From Chondrosia reniformis (taxonomy: Eukaryota > Porifera > Demospongiae > Chondrillida > Chondrillidae): a DNA stretch of 64,000 bases. The stretch spans positions 4,962,501-5,026,500 of the forward strand of contig OX359200.1 of NCBI GenBank assembly GCA_947172415.1, written 5' to 3'. The notes beneath the pieces were generated by a model. The model was given only the letters and a program-made list of their open reading frames with translations. It ran no database searches and was not told the DNA's origin. Every line of letters begins with the position of its first letter. The first letter of the stretch is position 1. Both the position numbers and the translations under genes were made by a program. Below, piece after piece: positions 13,654 to 25,629 of this stretch.

Positions 13654-14306
13654 TAGAAATATTAAAAATTTTCTGCAAAATTAGTGAAGATGTAGGGATG
13701 GCACAAAAAGTAGAGAAACAAGAAAGGGATGTTACACAGTGAAGTATTAGCTATACATGAATCCTACAAGCAAGGGTGTTGTATGTTTATAGCCCATACT
13801 ACATAAAAAGTACAGTTTCTGTACTTTTTATGGAGTATTGGCTAGGAATTATAATTGTATACCATTTTGGTTTCGCAAACTTTGACTGATATGACGTCAT
13901 TAAAATGGCGAAATTATCGAGGCCTTGACTCAGGGGCCATGAAAACCGTCATGCTCAATAATAGCGTTATCGCTCTCGCTTCTACAAAAGAATACAGCTC
14001 GGGAAATTTGCAATAATATTGTTTAACAATTAGTCCAAAACCTTGTATAGTTTTTTAGTTATGGCTGACGAAGAAGAAGAATATGAAGAAGACGAAAATG
14101 GGAATTTTTAAAGTTTATTATTTCGCCAGCGGGACATATTCGCTTGCCTTTAAGGTCTATTTAGAGTATGTATATTGTATATTTAGTTATACATAGCCTT
14201 GTTTTGTCGATTTTCGTCCTATTTCGGGATTTTGCTCCTTTACCGATGTATGGGGAAAACGAAAAAAAACGTGTCCTCCCTACATAGGGAGAACTACCGT
14301 ACTCCC
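13654..14306 (+). mobile_element. Family A element, copy 2, inside array 1
   Basis: It interrupts a unit after ATAATGA and the unit resumes with TGATAATGACATG, a 3-5 bp duplication. The extra length is 656 bp. It starts TAGAAATATT and ends ACCGTACTCCC. It carries a CRE-like TGACGTCA followed by AAAATGGCG (YY1-like) near 13890-13910 and then a short frame MADEEEEYEEDENGNF at about 14061. No transposase frame. Confidence 0.8.
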
Positions 14307-15756
14307 TGATAATGACATGTAGACCATTAAATTGTATACAGAAATGTAACACTTTATTGTCATGAACATTTTTTGTATTGACTGAGTTGTTTTTTTGTAT
14401 TTTTCACTATCTCCTCAACTAATTCAACAAATGAATATTATGGATTAACAGAAAGTGAGTATCTGCTTAATGTAGTAGTGTGCATCCATTTTGTTCCTGT
14501 GTGTGTTCCAAGTGAAGTATAGAATGATAATGACATGTAGATCATTAAATTGTATACAGAAATGTAACACTTTATTGTCATGAACATTTTTTGTATTGAC
14601 TGAGTTGTTTTTTTGTATCTTTCACTATCTCCTCAACTAATTCAACAAATGAATATTATGGATTAACAGAAAGTGAGTATCTGCTTAATGTAGTAGTGTG
14701 CATCCATTTTGTTCCTGTGTGTGTTCCAAGTGAAGTGTATAATGATAATGACATGTAGACCATTAAATTGTATACAGAAATGTAACACTTTATTGTCATG
14801 AACATTTTTTGTATTGACTGAGTTGTTTTTTTGTATTTTTCACTATCTCCTCAACTAATTCAACAAATGAATATTATGGATTAACAGGAAGTGAGTATCT
14901 GCTTAATGTAGTAGTGTGCATCCATTTTGTTCCTGTGTGTGTTCCAAGTGAAGTGTAGAATGATAATGACATGTAGACCATTAAATTGTATACAGAAATG
15001 TAACACTTTATTGTCATGAACATTTTTTGTATTGACTGAGTTGTTTTTTTGTATCTTTCACTATCTCCTCAACTAATTCAACAAACGAATATTATGGATT
15101 AACAGGAAGTGAGTATCTGCTTAATGTAGTAGTGAGCATCCATTTTGTTCCTGTGTGTGTTCCAAGTGAAGTGTAGAATGATAATGACATGTAGACCATT
15201 AAATTGTATACAGAAATGTAACACTTTATTGTCATGAACATTTTTTGTATTGACTGAGTTGTTTTTTTGTATCTTTCACTATCTCCTCAACTAATTCAAC
15301 AAACGAATATTATGGATTAACAGGAAGTGAGTATCTGCTTAATGTAGTAGTGTACATCCATTTTGTTCCTGTGTGTGTTCCAAGTGAAGTGTAGAATGAT
15401 AATGACATGTAGACCATTAAATTGTATACAGAAATGTAACACTTTATTGTCATGAACATTTTTAGTGTTTACTGCGTTGTTTTCTTGTATCTTTCACTAT
15501 CTCCTCAACTAATTCAACAAACGAATATTATGGATTAACAGGAAGTGAGTATCTGCTTAATGTAGTAGTGTGCATCCATTTTGTTCCTGTGTGTGTTCCA
15601 AGTGAAGTGTAGAATGATAATGACATGTAGACCATTAAATTGTATACAGATTTGTAACACTTTATTGTCATGAACATTGTTTGTATTGACTGAGTTGTTT
15701 TCTTGTATCTTTCACTATCTCCTCAACTAATTCAACAAACGAATATTATGGATTAA

Positions 15757-16376
15757 CCCTTTATGCGCGAGATAATTACGTGGGCGTAATAATTACCAGA
15801 AGCGATATTTAATTGTCACGAGGACACCATGAGGCAGGAATTAAAATTCGTCACCTCTATAGTAATGTGGCAACTCTTTGTGACGGTAAAACTTTGATGC
15901 CGATTTTTAGCCATATTTTGTTGCTCTATTGGCTTCTAAGATGCTCTAATTTTCGAGATATTACCTCTTTTAGTGAAGAAAGTAAGCACGGCTATGTTTT
16001 CTAAGTTCCTTCGGGTAAGAAGCTTTCTCTGACTATCTACGGAAGCAAATTCGGTCAGGAAGAGCCCTGGTTATCCTTTTGTAACGGTATATCTTTATGT
16101 AGTATTTTCAAAGCCCTAGAACATTGGAGAAGCGTCGTAGCCTCAAACAAATTGTTTACCAAACCGTCAAGTGAAGTGTGGCAAGCAGAATAAGGCGCAC
16201 AAATAAACCACCGTCTTAAGTCTTTGTATCGCCAACATTTCGGCTGCAGCAGTGTTATATAGCTCTGTAAATCTTACTACAAAACGTCCATGGTATCTTT
16301 GACGCAAATATGCGGCACTCGCTATTGAAGATACCTAATTAATTGTCACAAATATGCCTCACTCGCGCATAAAGGG
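15757..16376. mobile_element. 620-bp TTAA element (piggyBac-like MITE), copy 1
   Basis: Flanked by TTAA at 15753-15756 and 16377-16380, with inverted tips CCCTTTATGCGCGAG and CTCGCGCATAAAGGG. TTAA duplication with CCC tips is typical of piggyBac-type elements. It landed within the acceptor region of one array unit, but the duplicated TTAA regenerates TTAACAG in front of the triplet AAT at 16384. A copy of exactly the same length is at 59929-60548. A 63-codon frame at 15813 is present in both copies but shows no known domain. Confidence 0.9.
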
Positions 16377-17328
16377 TTAACAGAATGTGAGTATCTGCCT
16401 ATATAGTAGCATGCATCCATTTTGTTCCTGTGTGTGTTCCAAGTGAAGTGTAGAATGATAATGACATGTAGACCATTAAATTGTATACAGAAATGTAACA
16501 CTTTATTGTCATGAACATTGTTTGTATTGACTGAGTTGTTTTCTTGTATCTTTCACTATCTCCTCAACTAATTCAACAAACAAATATTATGGATTAACAG
16601 GGAGTGAGTATCCCCTTAATGTAGTAACGTACATCCATTTTGTTCCTGTGTGTTCCAAATGAAGTATAAAATGATAATGACATGTAGACTATTAAATTGT
16701 ATTCAGAAATGTAACACTTTATTGTCATGAACATTTTTTGTATTGACTGAGTTGTTTTCTTGTATCTTTCACTATCTCCTCAACTAATTCAACAAATGAA
16801 TATTATGGATTAACAGAGAGTGAGTATCTGCTTAATGTAGTAGTGTACATCCATTTTGTTCCTGTGTGTGTTCCAAGTGAAGTGTAGAATGATAATGACA
16901 TGTAGACCATTAAATTGTATACAGAAATGTAACACTTTATTGTCATGAATATTTTTTGTATTGACTGAGTTGTTTTCTTGTATCTTTCACTATCTCCTCA
17001 ACTAATTCAACAAATGAATATTATGGATTAACAGAAAGTGAGTATCTGCTTAATGTAGTAGTGTGCATCCATTTTGTTCCTGTGTGTGTTCCAAGTGAAG
17101 TGTATAATGATAATGACATGTAGACCATTAAATTGTATACAGAAATGTAACACTTTATTGTCCTGAACATTGTTTGTATTGACTGAGTTGTTTTCTTCTA
17201 TCTTTCACTATCTCCTCAACTAATTCAACAAATGAATATTATGGATTAACAGAAAGTGAGTATATGCTTAATGTAGTAGTGTGCATCCATTTTGTTCCTG
17301 TGTGTGTTCCAAGTGAAGTGTATAATGA

Positions 17329-18084
17329 CTAGAAATATTAAACATTTTCTACAAAAATAGTGAAGATGTAGGGATGGCATAAAAAGTAGAGAAACAAGAA
17401 AGGGATGTTACACAGTGAAGCATTAGCTGTGCATGAATCATACAACACCCTTGCTTGTAGGATTCATGTATAGCTAATGCTTCACTGTGTAACATCCCTT
17501 TCTTGTTTCTCTACTTTTTATGCCATCCCTACATCTTCACTATTTTTGTAGAAAATTTTTAATATTTCTAGTTTCTGTACTTTTTATGGAGCATGGGCTA
17601 GGAATTAGATTCATATAATTAAAATCATTTTGGTTTCGCAATTTTTGACTGATTATGACGTCATTAAAATGGCGACTTTATTGAGGCCTTAACTCTAGGG
17701 TCATGAAAACCGTCATGCTCAATAATAGCGTTATCGCTCTCGCTTCTACAAAAGAATACAGCTCGGAAAATTTGCAGTAGTTTCGTGTAACAATTAGTCC
17801 AAAAGCTTATATAGTTTTTTAGTTATGGCTGACGAAGAAGAAGAAGAAGAAGAAGAAGAATATGAAGAAGACGAAAATGGGAATTTTTAAAGTTTATTAT
17901 TTCGCCAGCGGGACATATTCGCTTGCCTTTAAGGTCTATTTAGAATATGTATATTGTATATTTAGCTATACATAGCCTTGTTTTGTCGATTTTCAGCCTA
18001 TATCGGGATTTCGCTCCTATACCAATGTATGGGTAAAACGAAAAAACCGTGTCATCCCTACATAGGGAGTACTACCGTACTCCC
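17329..18084 (+). mobile_element. Family A element, copy 3, with an internal foldback
   Basis: Inserted at the same unit position as copy 2, with TGA on both sides (17326-17328, 18085-18087). Its first 243 bp (17329-17571) is a perfect-looking palindrome, CTAGAAATATT to AATATTTCTAG. Then come TGACGTCATTAAAATGGCG near 17658 and the short acidic frame from 17825, here expanded by extra GAA triplets. Subterminal TGTAGGGATGG occurs in inverted orientation near both ends. Confidence 0.8.
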
Positions 18085-18762
18085 TGATAATGACATGTAG
18101 ACCATTAAATTGTATACAGAAATGTAACACTTTATTGTCATGAACATTGTTTGTATTGACTGAGTTGTTTTCTTGTATCTTTCACTATCTCCTCAACTAA
18201 TTCAACAAATGAATATTATGGATTAACAGAAAGTGAGTATCTGCTAAATGTAGTAGTGTGCATCCATTTTGTTCCTGTGTGTGTTCCAAGTGAAGTGTAT
18301 AATGATAATGACATGTAGACCATTAAATTGTATACAGAAATGTAACACTTTATTGTCATGAACATTGTTTGTATTGACTGAGTTGTTTTCTTGTATCTTT
18401 CACTATCTCCTCAACTAATTCAACAAATGAATATTATGGATTAACAGGGAGTGAGTATCTGCTTAATGTAACAGTGTGCATTCATTTTGTTCCTGTGTGT
18501 GTTCCAAGTGAAGTGTATAATGATAATGACATGTAGACCATTAAATTGTATACAGAAATGTAACACTTTATTGTCCTGAACATTGTTTGTATTGACTGGG
18601 TTGTTTTCTTGTATCTTTCACTATCTCCTCAACTAATTCAACAAACGAATATTATGGATTAACAGATTGTGAGTATCTGCTTAATGTAGTAGTGTGTATC
18701 CATTTTGTTCCTGTGTGTGTTCCAAGTGAAGTGTATAATGATAATGACATGTAGACCATTTT

Positions 18763-20013
18763 CCCTTTATCGTGGATGAGCCACTATAGTGGCTCGTGTG
18801 TGACTGCAGCTGGTGTGGAAAAGATGTAGCTATTGCACAATCGTCATGGTGGTCATAGAACATATTTACGAACGAATGTGAACTTTCTTAGCATAATTTT
18901 TACCTTTTCCGTTAACTACACTTAATATTGAACACAATAATAAGTCTGCACTGATAAAATCGGGCATTTTACGATGGTGTTTACTCGCCGAACATGATTA
19001 TCAAAACATCTGGTATATCCCTACAAAATATCGTCATGTCTATTGTTTATAAAGTCTGACATTAGTACCTTTAAGATGGTCCGAAGATTTAGAGCCGATA
19101 ATATACCAGTGGGTGAGCCCGACTGGGACAATTCTGACGCCAGCTCCGATGAAGACGACTACTCAGAATAGATTCCCTCAGAAGACCCGCACCAGTAAGC
19201 AGAGGAGTCGGACGAAGATTCTGACAACTTGTACGATACAAATAACGAACCCACGAGCATCTCCACCAGTGATAACGCAACCGAATCTACATGTAATTCA
19301 CTTGTAGATATTACTACGTACGTACGGTAGACGTCAAAAAAGGTAAACGTTTCTTTCGTTAAGACTAAGCCAGAACGGCGTACCGTTTTGTTTCGGCTTA
19401 GTTTTCAATTCGTCCCAAAGCGTTTTAGATGGTCCTTATTATAGGCCTACGATATGAATAAAACGATCAATCGTCTATTGCTTGCGTTCCGACATAAGTT
19501 GTAAATTACTGTTAAACACGTGGATACTTGTTTAGCTTACTTGTGAAATACTTGGATAATTGTACTATAATTAACACGAAGCGTTTCTCACATGCATGCG
19601 TTCCTACGCAGGACCGTTCCGCATGCTTTAGAAAGTACAGATGATCGTTTTTCAAAGACGTTCGAGCGTTGTGTATCGTCTTCACACAGTTTTCGTAGGA
19701 ACAAAACGCCGTATAAACGAAACGAAACGTTTACTTTTTTTGACGCCTACAGTATATTATCGTAAAACTGCCGCATAACGCCGTATAGTCTCCTTGTACG
19801 TAAAGTTTTATATGTGTTATAACTTCGTTGTAATATACCGCATGGCTGTATTACTGCAAATTTATATACTACTCACTATGTGTTACCTAGGAATTTATTT
19901 TAAATAAAATCGGCTAAAGTAATTGAATCATCCACGACCACCAGTCGAGCCACTTTAGTGGCTTATCCACGATAAGGCATTATTGCGCAAGGACATTTTT
20001 CCACAATAAAGGG
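18763..20013 (+). mobile_element. 1.25-kb TTAA element with transposase remnant
   Basis: Tips CCCTTTATCGTGG and CCACAATAAAGGG; right flank TTAA (20014-20017), left flank TTTT where TTAA is expected. Palindromes GAGCCACTATAGTGGCTC (18778) and GAGCCACTTTAGTGGCTT (near 19948) lie just inside both ends and may be transposase binding sites. A decayed frame from 19078 is annotated separately. Inserted in an intron-like part of array 1. Confidence 0.85.
19078..19329 (+). pseudogene. Remnant acidic N-terminus, probably piggyBac transposase
   Basis: The frame opens MVRRFRADNIPVGEPDWDN and continues very acidic (SDEDDYSE, EESDEDSDN), with in-frame stops near 19168 and 19195 and a final stop near 19327. 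A short acidic N-terminus in a TTAA-flanked element fits piggyBac transposases, whose N-termini are often acidic. The DDD catalytic core is absent, so the element is non-autonomous. Confidence 0.5.
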
Positions 20014-23000
20014 TTAAATTGTATACAGAAATGTAACACTTTATTGTCATGAACGTTGTTTGTATTGACTGAGTTGTTTTCTTGTATCTTTCACTATCTC
20101 CTCAACTAATTCAACAAATGAATATTATGGATTAACAGGTGGTGAGTGTCTGCTTAATGTAGTAGTGTGCATCCATTTTGTTCCTGTATAGTGTTCCAAG
20201 TGAAGTATAGAATGATAATGACATGTAGACCATTAAATTGTATCCAGAAATGTAACACTTTATTCTCATGAACATTGTTTGTATTGGCTGAGTTGTTTTC
20301 TTGTATCTTTCACTATATCCTCAACTAATTCAACAAATGAACATCATGGATTAACAGGATGTGAGTATCTGCTTAATGTTGTAATGTGCATCCATTTTGT
20401 TCCTGTGTGTGTTCCAAGTGAAGTGTATAATGATAATGACATGTAGACCATTAAATTGTATACAGAAATGTAACACTTTATTGTCATGAACATTGTTTGT
20501 ATTGACTGAGTTGTTTTCTTGTATCTTTCACTATCTCCTCAACTAATTCAACAAATGAATATTATGGATTAACAGCAAGTGAGTATCTGCCTAATGTAGT
20601 AGTGTGCATCCATTTTGTTCCTGTGTGTGTTCCAAGTGAAGTGTAGAATGATAATGACATGTAGACCATTAAATAGTATTCAGAAATGTAACACTTTATT
20701 GTCATGAACATGTTTGTATTGATTGAGTTGTGTTCTTGTATCTTTCACTATCTCCTCAACTAATTCAACAAATGAATATTATGGATTAACAGCAAGTGAG
20801 TATCTGCTTAATGTAGTAGTGTGCATCCATTTTGTTCCTGTGTGTGTTCCAAGTGAAGTGTAGAATTATAATGACATGTAGACCATTAAATTGTATACAG
20901 ATTTGTAACACTCTATTGTCATGAACATTTTTTGTATTGACTGAGTTGTTTTCTTGTATCTTTCACTATCTCCTCAACTAATTCAACAAACGAATATTAT
21001 GGATTAACAGAATGTGAGTATCTGCCTAATGTAGTAGCATGCATCCATTTTGTTCCTGTGTGTGTTCCAAGTGAAGTGTAGAATGATAATGACATGTAGA
21101 CCATTAAATTGTATGCAGAAATGTAACACTTTATTGTCACGAACAATTTTAGTGTTTACTGCCTTGTTTTCTTGTATCTTTCACTATCTCCTCAACTAAT
21201 TCAACAAACGAATATTATGGATTAACAGAAAGTGAGTATCTGCTTAATGTAGTAGTGTACATCCATTTTGTTCCTGTGTGTGTTCCAAGTGAAGTGTAGA
21301 ATGATAATGACATGTAGACCATTAAATTGTATACAGAAATGTAACACTTTATTGTCATGAACATTGTTTGTATTGACTGAGTTTTTTTCTTGTATCTTTC
21401 ACTATCTCCTCAACTACTTCAACAAACAAATATTATGGATTAACAGGGAGTGAGTATCCCCTTAATGTAGTAACGTACATCCATTTTGTTCCTGTGTGTG
21501 TTCCAAATGAAGTATAGAATGATAATGACATGTAGACTATTAAATTGTATTCAGAAATGTAACACTTTATTGTCATGAACATATATTGACCGAGTTGTTT
21601 TCTTGTATCTTTCACTATCTCCTCAACTAATTCAACAAATGAATATTATGGATTAACAGGGAGTGAGTATCCCCTTAATGTAGTAACGTACATCCATTTT
21701 GTTCCTGTGTGTGTTCCAAGTGAAGTGTAGAATGATAATGACATGTAGACCATTAAATTGTATACAGAAATGTAACACTTTATTGTCATGAACATTGTTT
21801 GTATTGACTGAGTTGTTTTCTTGTATCTTTCACTATCTCCTCAACTAATTCAACAAATGAATAACATGGATTAACAGGAAGTGAGTATCTGCTTAATGTA
21901 GTAGTGTACATCCATTTTGTTCCTGTGTGTGTTCCAAGTGAAGTGTAGAATGATAATGACATGTAGACCATTAAATTGTATACAGAAATGTAACACTTTA
22001 TTCTCATGAACATTGTTTGTATTGACTGAGTTGTTTTCTTGTATCTTTCACTATCTCCTCAACTAATTCAACAAATGAATATTATGGATTAACAGAAAGT
22101 GAGTATCTGCTTAATGTAGTAATGTACATCCATTTTGTTCCTGTGTGTGTTCCAAGTGAAGTGTATAATGATAATGACATGTAGACCATTAAATTGTATA
22201 CAGAAATGTAACACTTTATTGTCATGAACATTGTTTGTATTGACTGAGTTGTTTTCTGTATCTTTCATTATCTCCTCAACTAATTCAACAAATGAATATT
22301 ATGGATTAACAGAAAGTGAGTATCTGCTTAATGTAGTAGTGTGCATCCATTTTGTTCCTGTGTGTGTTCCAAGAGAAGTATAGAATGATAATGACATGTA
22401 GATCATTAAATTGTATCCAGAAATGTAACACTTTATTTTCATGAACATTTTTTGTATTGACTGAGTTGTTTTCTTGTATCTTTCACTATCTCCTCAACTA
22501 ATTCAACAAATGAATATTATGGATTAACAGTTTGTGAGTATCTGCTTAATGTAGTAGCATGCATCCATTTTGTTCCTCTGTGTGTTCCAAGTGAAGTGTA
22601 GAATGATAATGACATGTAGACCATTAAATTGTATACAGAAATGTAACACTTTATTGTCATGAACATTTTTAGTGTTTACTGCGTTGTTTTCTTGTATCTT
22701 TCACTATCTCCTCAACTAATTCAACAAACGAATATTATGGATTAACAGGAAGTGAGTATCTGCTTAATGTAGTAGTGTACATCCATTTTGTTTCTGTGTG
22801 TGTTCCAAGTGAAGTGTAGAATGATAATGACATGTAGACCATTAAATTGTATACAGAAATGTAACACTTTTTGTCATGAACATTGTTTGTATTGACTGTG
22901 TTGTTTTCTTGTATCTTTCACTATCTCCTCAACTAATTCAACAAATGAATATTATGGATTAACAGACTGTGAGTATCTGCTTAATGTAGTAGTGTGCATC

Positions 23001-23714
23001 CATTTTGTTCCTGTATAGTGTTCCAAGTGAAGTATAGAATGATAATGACATGTAGACCATTAAATTGTATCCAGAAATGTAACACTTTATTCTCATGAAC
23101 ATTGTTTGTATTGACTGAGTTGTTTTCTTGTATCTTTCACTATATCCTCAACTAATTCAACAAATGAATATCATGGATTAACAGGATGTGAGGATCTGCT
23201 TAATGTTGTAGTGTGCATCCATTTTGTTCCTGTGTGTGTTCCAAGTGAAGTGTATAATGATAATGACATGTAGACCATTAAATTGTATACAGAAATGTAA
23301 CACTTTATTGTCATGAACATTGTTTGTATTGACTGAGTTGTTTTCTTGTATCTTTCACTATCTCCTCAACTAATTCAACAAATGAATATTATGGATTAAC
23401 AGGTGGTGAGTATCTACTTAATGTAGTAGTGTGCATCCATTTTGTTCCTGTGTGTGTTCCAAGTGAAGTGCATAATGATAATGACATGTGGACCATTAAA
23501 TTGTATACAGAAATGTAACACTTTGTCATGAACATTTTTTGTATTGACTGAGTTGTTTTCTTGTATCTTTCACTATCTCCTCAACTAATTCAACAAATGA
23601 ATATTATGGATTAACAGTTGGTGAGTATCTACTTAATGTTGTAGTGTGCATCCATTTTGTTCCTGTGTATGTTCCAAGTGAAGTGTATGATGATAATGAC
23701 ATGTAGACCATTAA

Positions 23715-24200
23715 CCCTTTCCGCACCAACTTATTGTGTGGGCGGACCTATACCTTATGACTGACTTTTTCGAAGGCCACGTGATGTACGTAAGTGCTAC
23801 GTGTAAGGTAAGGTTGTTTTTACGACTGAGGAAGTGGATTCTTGTCAAGTTTAGCCTTTCGAATCAAGTGAAGAGAACGGACCAGGCACTAAACCTAGCC
23901 CTAACCCTATGCGGTCGCATTCAGAGCCTGGTCAGTTCTCTTCACTCACACGGTACGTATACAGTTAATTCGAAGGCTTTTTTCGGCACGGAGGGAAGGT
24001 TCCTGCCACCTGTTTGCACTAATCGTAAAGTGCAACTGTCTGACGACCACTTAACACCTGTTATAGTTTGCTTTGGCCGCACATATGCTAATAATTTGCC
24101 GGGAAAGCCTGTCGCCTATCTATGACGATGTATATCGTCAACGGTTATCGGCTGCATATAATTATTATGACGATGTATATCGTCTGCGGTCATTAAAGGG
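23715..24200. mobile_element. 486-bp TTAA element
   Basis: TTAA at 23711-23714 and 24201-24204; tips CCCTTTCCGC and CATTAAAGGG. An internal inverted repeat (GAGAACGGACCAGGC near 23874 and its partner near 23928) forms a hairpin. A 129-codon plus-strand frame crosses the whole element including this hairpin; it has no recognisable domain and I regard it as chance. Confidence 0.85.
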
Positions 24201-24887
24201 TTAAATTGAATACAGAAATGTAACACTTTATTGTCATGAACATTGTTTGTATTGACTGAGTTGTTTTCTTGTATCTTTCACTATCTCCTCAACTAATTCA
24301 ACAAATGAATATTATGGATTTACAGCTGGTGAGTATCTGCTTAATGTAGTAATGTGCATCCATTTTGTTCCTGTGTGTGTGTTCCAAGTGAAGTGTAGAA
24401 TGATAATGACATGTAGACCATTAAATTGTATACAGAAATGTAACACTTTATTGTCATGAACATTGTTTGTATTGACTGAGTTGTTTTCTTGTATCTTTCA
24501 CTATCTCCTCAACTAATTCAACAAATGAATATTATGGATTTACAGCTGGTGAGTATCTGCTTAATGTAGTAGTGTGCATCCATTTTGTTCCTGTGTGTGT
24601 TCCAAGTGAAGTGTAGAATGATAATGACATGTAAACCATTAAATTGTATACAGAAATGTAACACTTTATTGTCATGAACATTGTTTGTATTGACTGAGTT
24701 GTTTTCTTGTATCTTTCACTATCTCCTCAACTAATTCAACAAATGAATATTATGGATTAACAGACTGTGAGTATCTGCTTAATGTAGTAGTTTCTTGTTA
24801 TATGTATGGACTAAAATATAGGAAAGAGATTTATCACTTAAAAAAAGCAAAGACAGTCATTCCAAAGATGTGTCACAATTGACTATC

Positions 24888-25520
24888 AGAGAGTACGGTA
24901 GTACTCTCTATGTAGGGATGGTACGGGTTGTTTTGTTTTCCCTATACATTGGTATAGGAGCGAAAATCCGAAATAAACTGAAAATCGCTGAAAAAAGCTA
25001 TGTATTGTTAAAAATTCACCAGCCATACTATAAACTGGCCTAAAAGGCAAGCGACCGTGTTCCGCTGGCAAATGAGCGAACTTTGAAGCATCCCATTTTC
25101 GTTTTCATCTTCTTCATCTTCTTTGCCCGCTGTAACTAAACAAGGAAGTAAGTTTTCGGGATACTTCTAAAGCGAAAATACTCCAAATTTTCCGCGCTGT
25201 ATTCTTTTTTAGAAGCGAGAGCGATAACGTTATTATTGAGCATGACAGTTTTCGTGGCCCTAGAGTCAAGGCTTCAATAAATTCGCCATTTTAATGACGT
25301 CATATTCAGTCGAAGATTGCGAAACCACAATGGTCTAATATATAATTCCTAGCTTATGCTCCATAAAAAGTACAGAAACTAGAGAATAATAAAAATTTTC
25401 TACAAAAATAGTAGAAGATGTAGGGATGGCACAAAAAGCCCAGAAACAAGAAAGTGATGTTACACAGTGAAGAATTATTTATGCACAAATCCTACAAGCA
25501 AGGGTGTTGTATGATTCATG
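24888..25520 (-). mobile_element. Family A element, copy 4
   Basis: Begins TATCAGAGAGTACGGTAGTA just beyond the end of array 1 and carries, in reverse, the CGCCATTTTAATGACGTCAT promoter-like segment near 25285 and GAGCGAGAGCGATAACG. It ends in the half-foldback starting CTAGAGAATAATAAAAATTT and GTAGGGATGGCAC. It separates array 1 from the exon at 25630. Confidence 0.75.
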
Positions 25521-25629
25521 CATACGTACGTACGTATGTAATAAGTATATATCAATCAAACCATATATATTTAGTTATGTACAGGTAGAAATGAATTATA
25601 GGGTAATAATGCATGTGCTATATTTGTAG

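Larger units (their letters stand above)
9362..24795 (+). repeat. Array 1: 54 tandem 218-bp units, each with a 3-nt putative exon
   Basis: Each unit reads pyrimidine-rich tract, CAACTAATTCAAC, ATTAACAG or ATTTACAG, three variable bases, then a GTGAGTAT-like donor. Variable triplet by position of its first base: 9438 AGT, 9655 GAA, 9873 CTG, 10091 GAA, 10309 AAA, 10527 CAA, 10745 TTT, 10963 GGA, 11180 CCA, 11398 CTG, 11616 CTG, 11834 GGA, 12052 CCA, 12270 GCT, 12487 GAA, 12705 CAA, 12923 CTG, 13141 CTG, 13360 CTG, 13578 AAA, 14452 AAA, 14670 AAA, 14888 GAA, 15106 GAA, 15324 GAA, 15542 GAA, 16384 AAT, 16601 GGA, 16817 AGA, 17035 AAA, 17253 AAA, 18230 AAA, 18448 GGA, 18666 ATT, 20139 GTG, 20358 GAT, 20576 CAA, 20793 CAA, 21011 AAT, 21229 AAA, 21447 GGA, 21660 GGA, 21878 GAA, 22096 AAA, 22313 AAA, 22531 TTT, 22749 GAA, 22966 ACT, 23185 GAT, 23403 GTG, 23618 TTG, 24326 CTG, 24546 CTG, 24764 ACT. 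The repeat and the triplet variability are seen directly; use as exons is inference. Confidence 0.95.

Noticed and set aside
11524-22013. Minus-strand open frames in the array (YSFVELVEEIVKDTRKQLSQ)
   Set aside because: The frame is open only in units where CCATAATATTC is mutated; most units have TAA there. The stretch reads across the pyrimidine tract of the plus-strand unit, so it is a shadow.
23736-24125. 129-codon ORF in the 486-bp TTAA element
   Set aside because: It spans an internal hairpin and most of a MITE, with no recognisable domain or splice context.
9362-24795. Array as a CRISPR-like repeat/spacer system
   Set aside because: Repeats of 218 bp with 3-nt variable parts in an intron-containing eukaryotic genome do not fit CRISPR in repeat size, spacer size or context.
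13820-25380. Family A as a Helitron because of its terminal hairpin
   Set aside because: The insertion duplicates TGA and lacks the A/T insertion site and CTRR 3' end expected of Helitrons.
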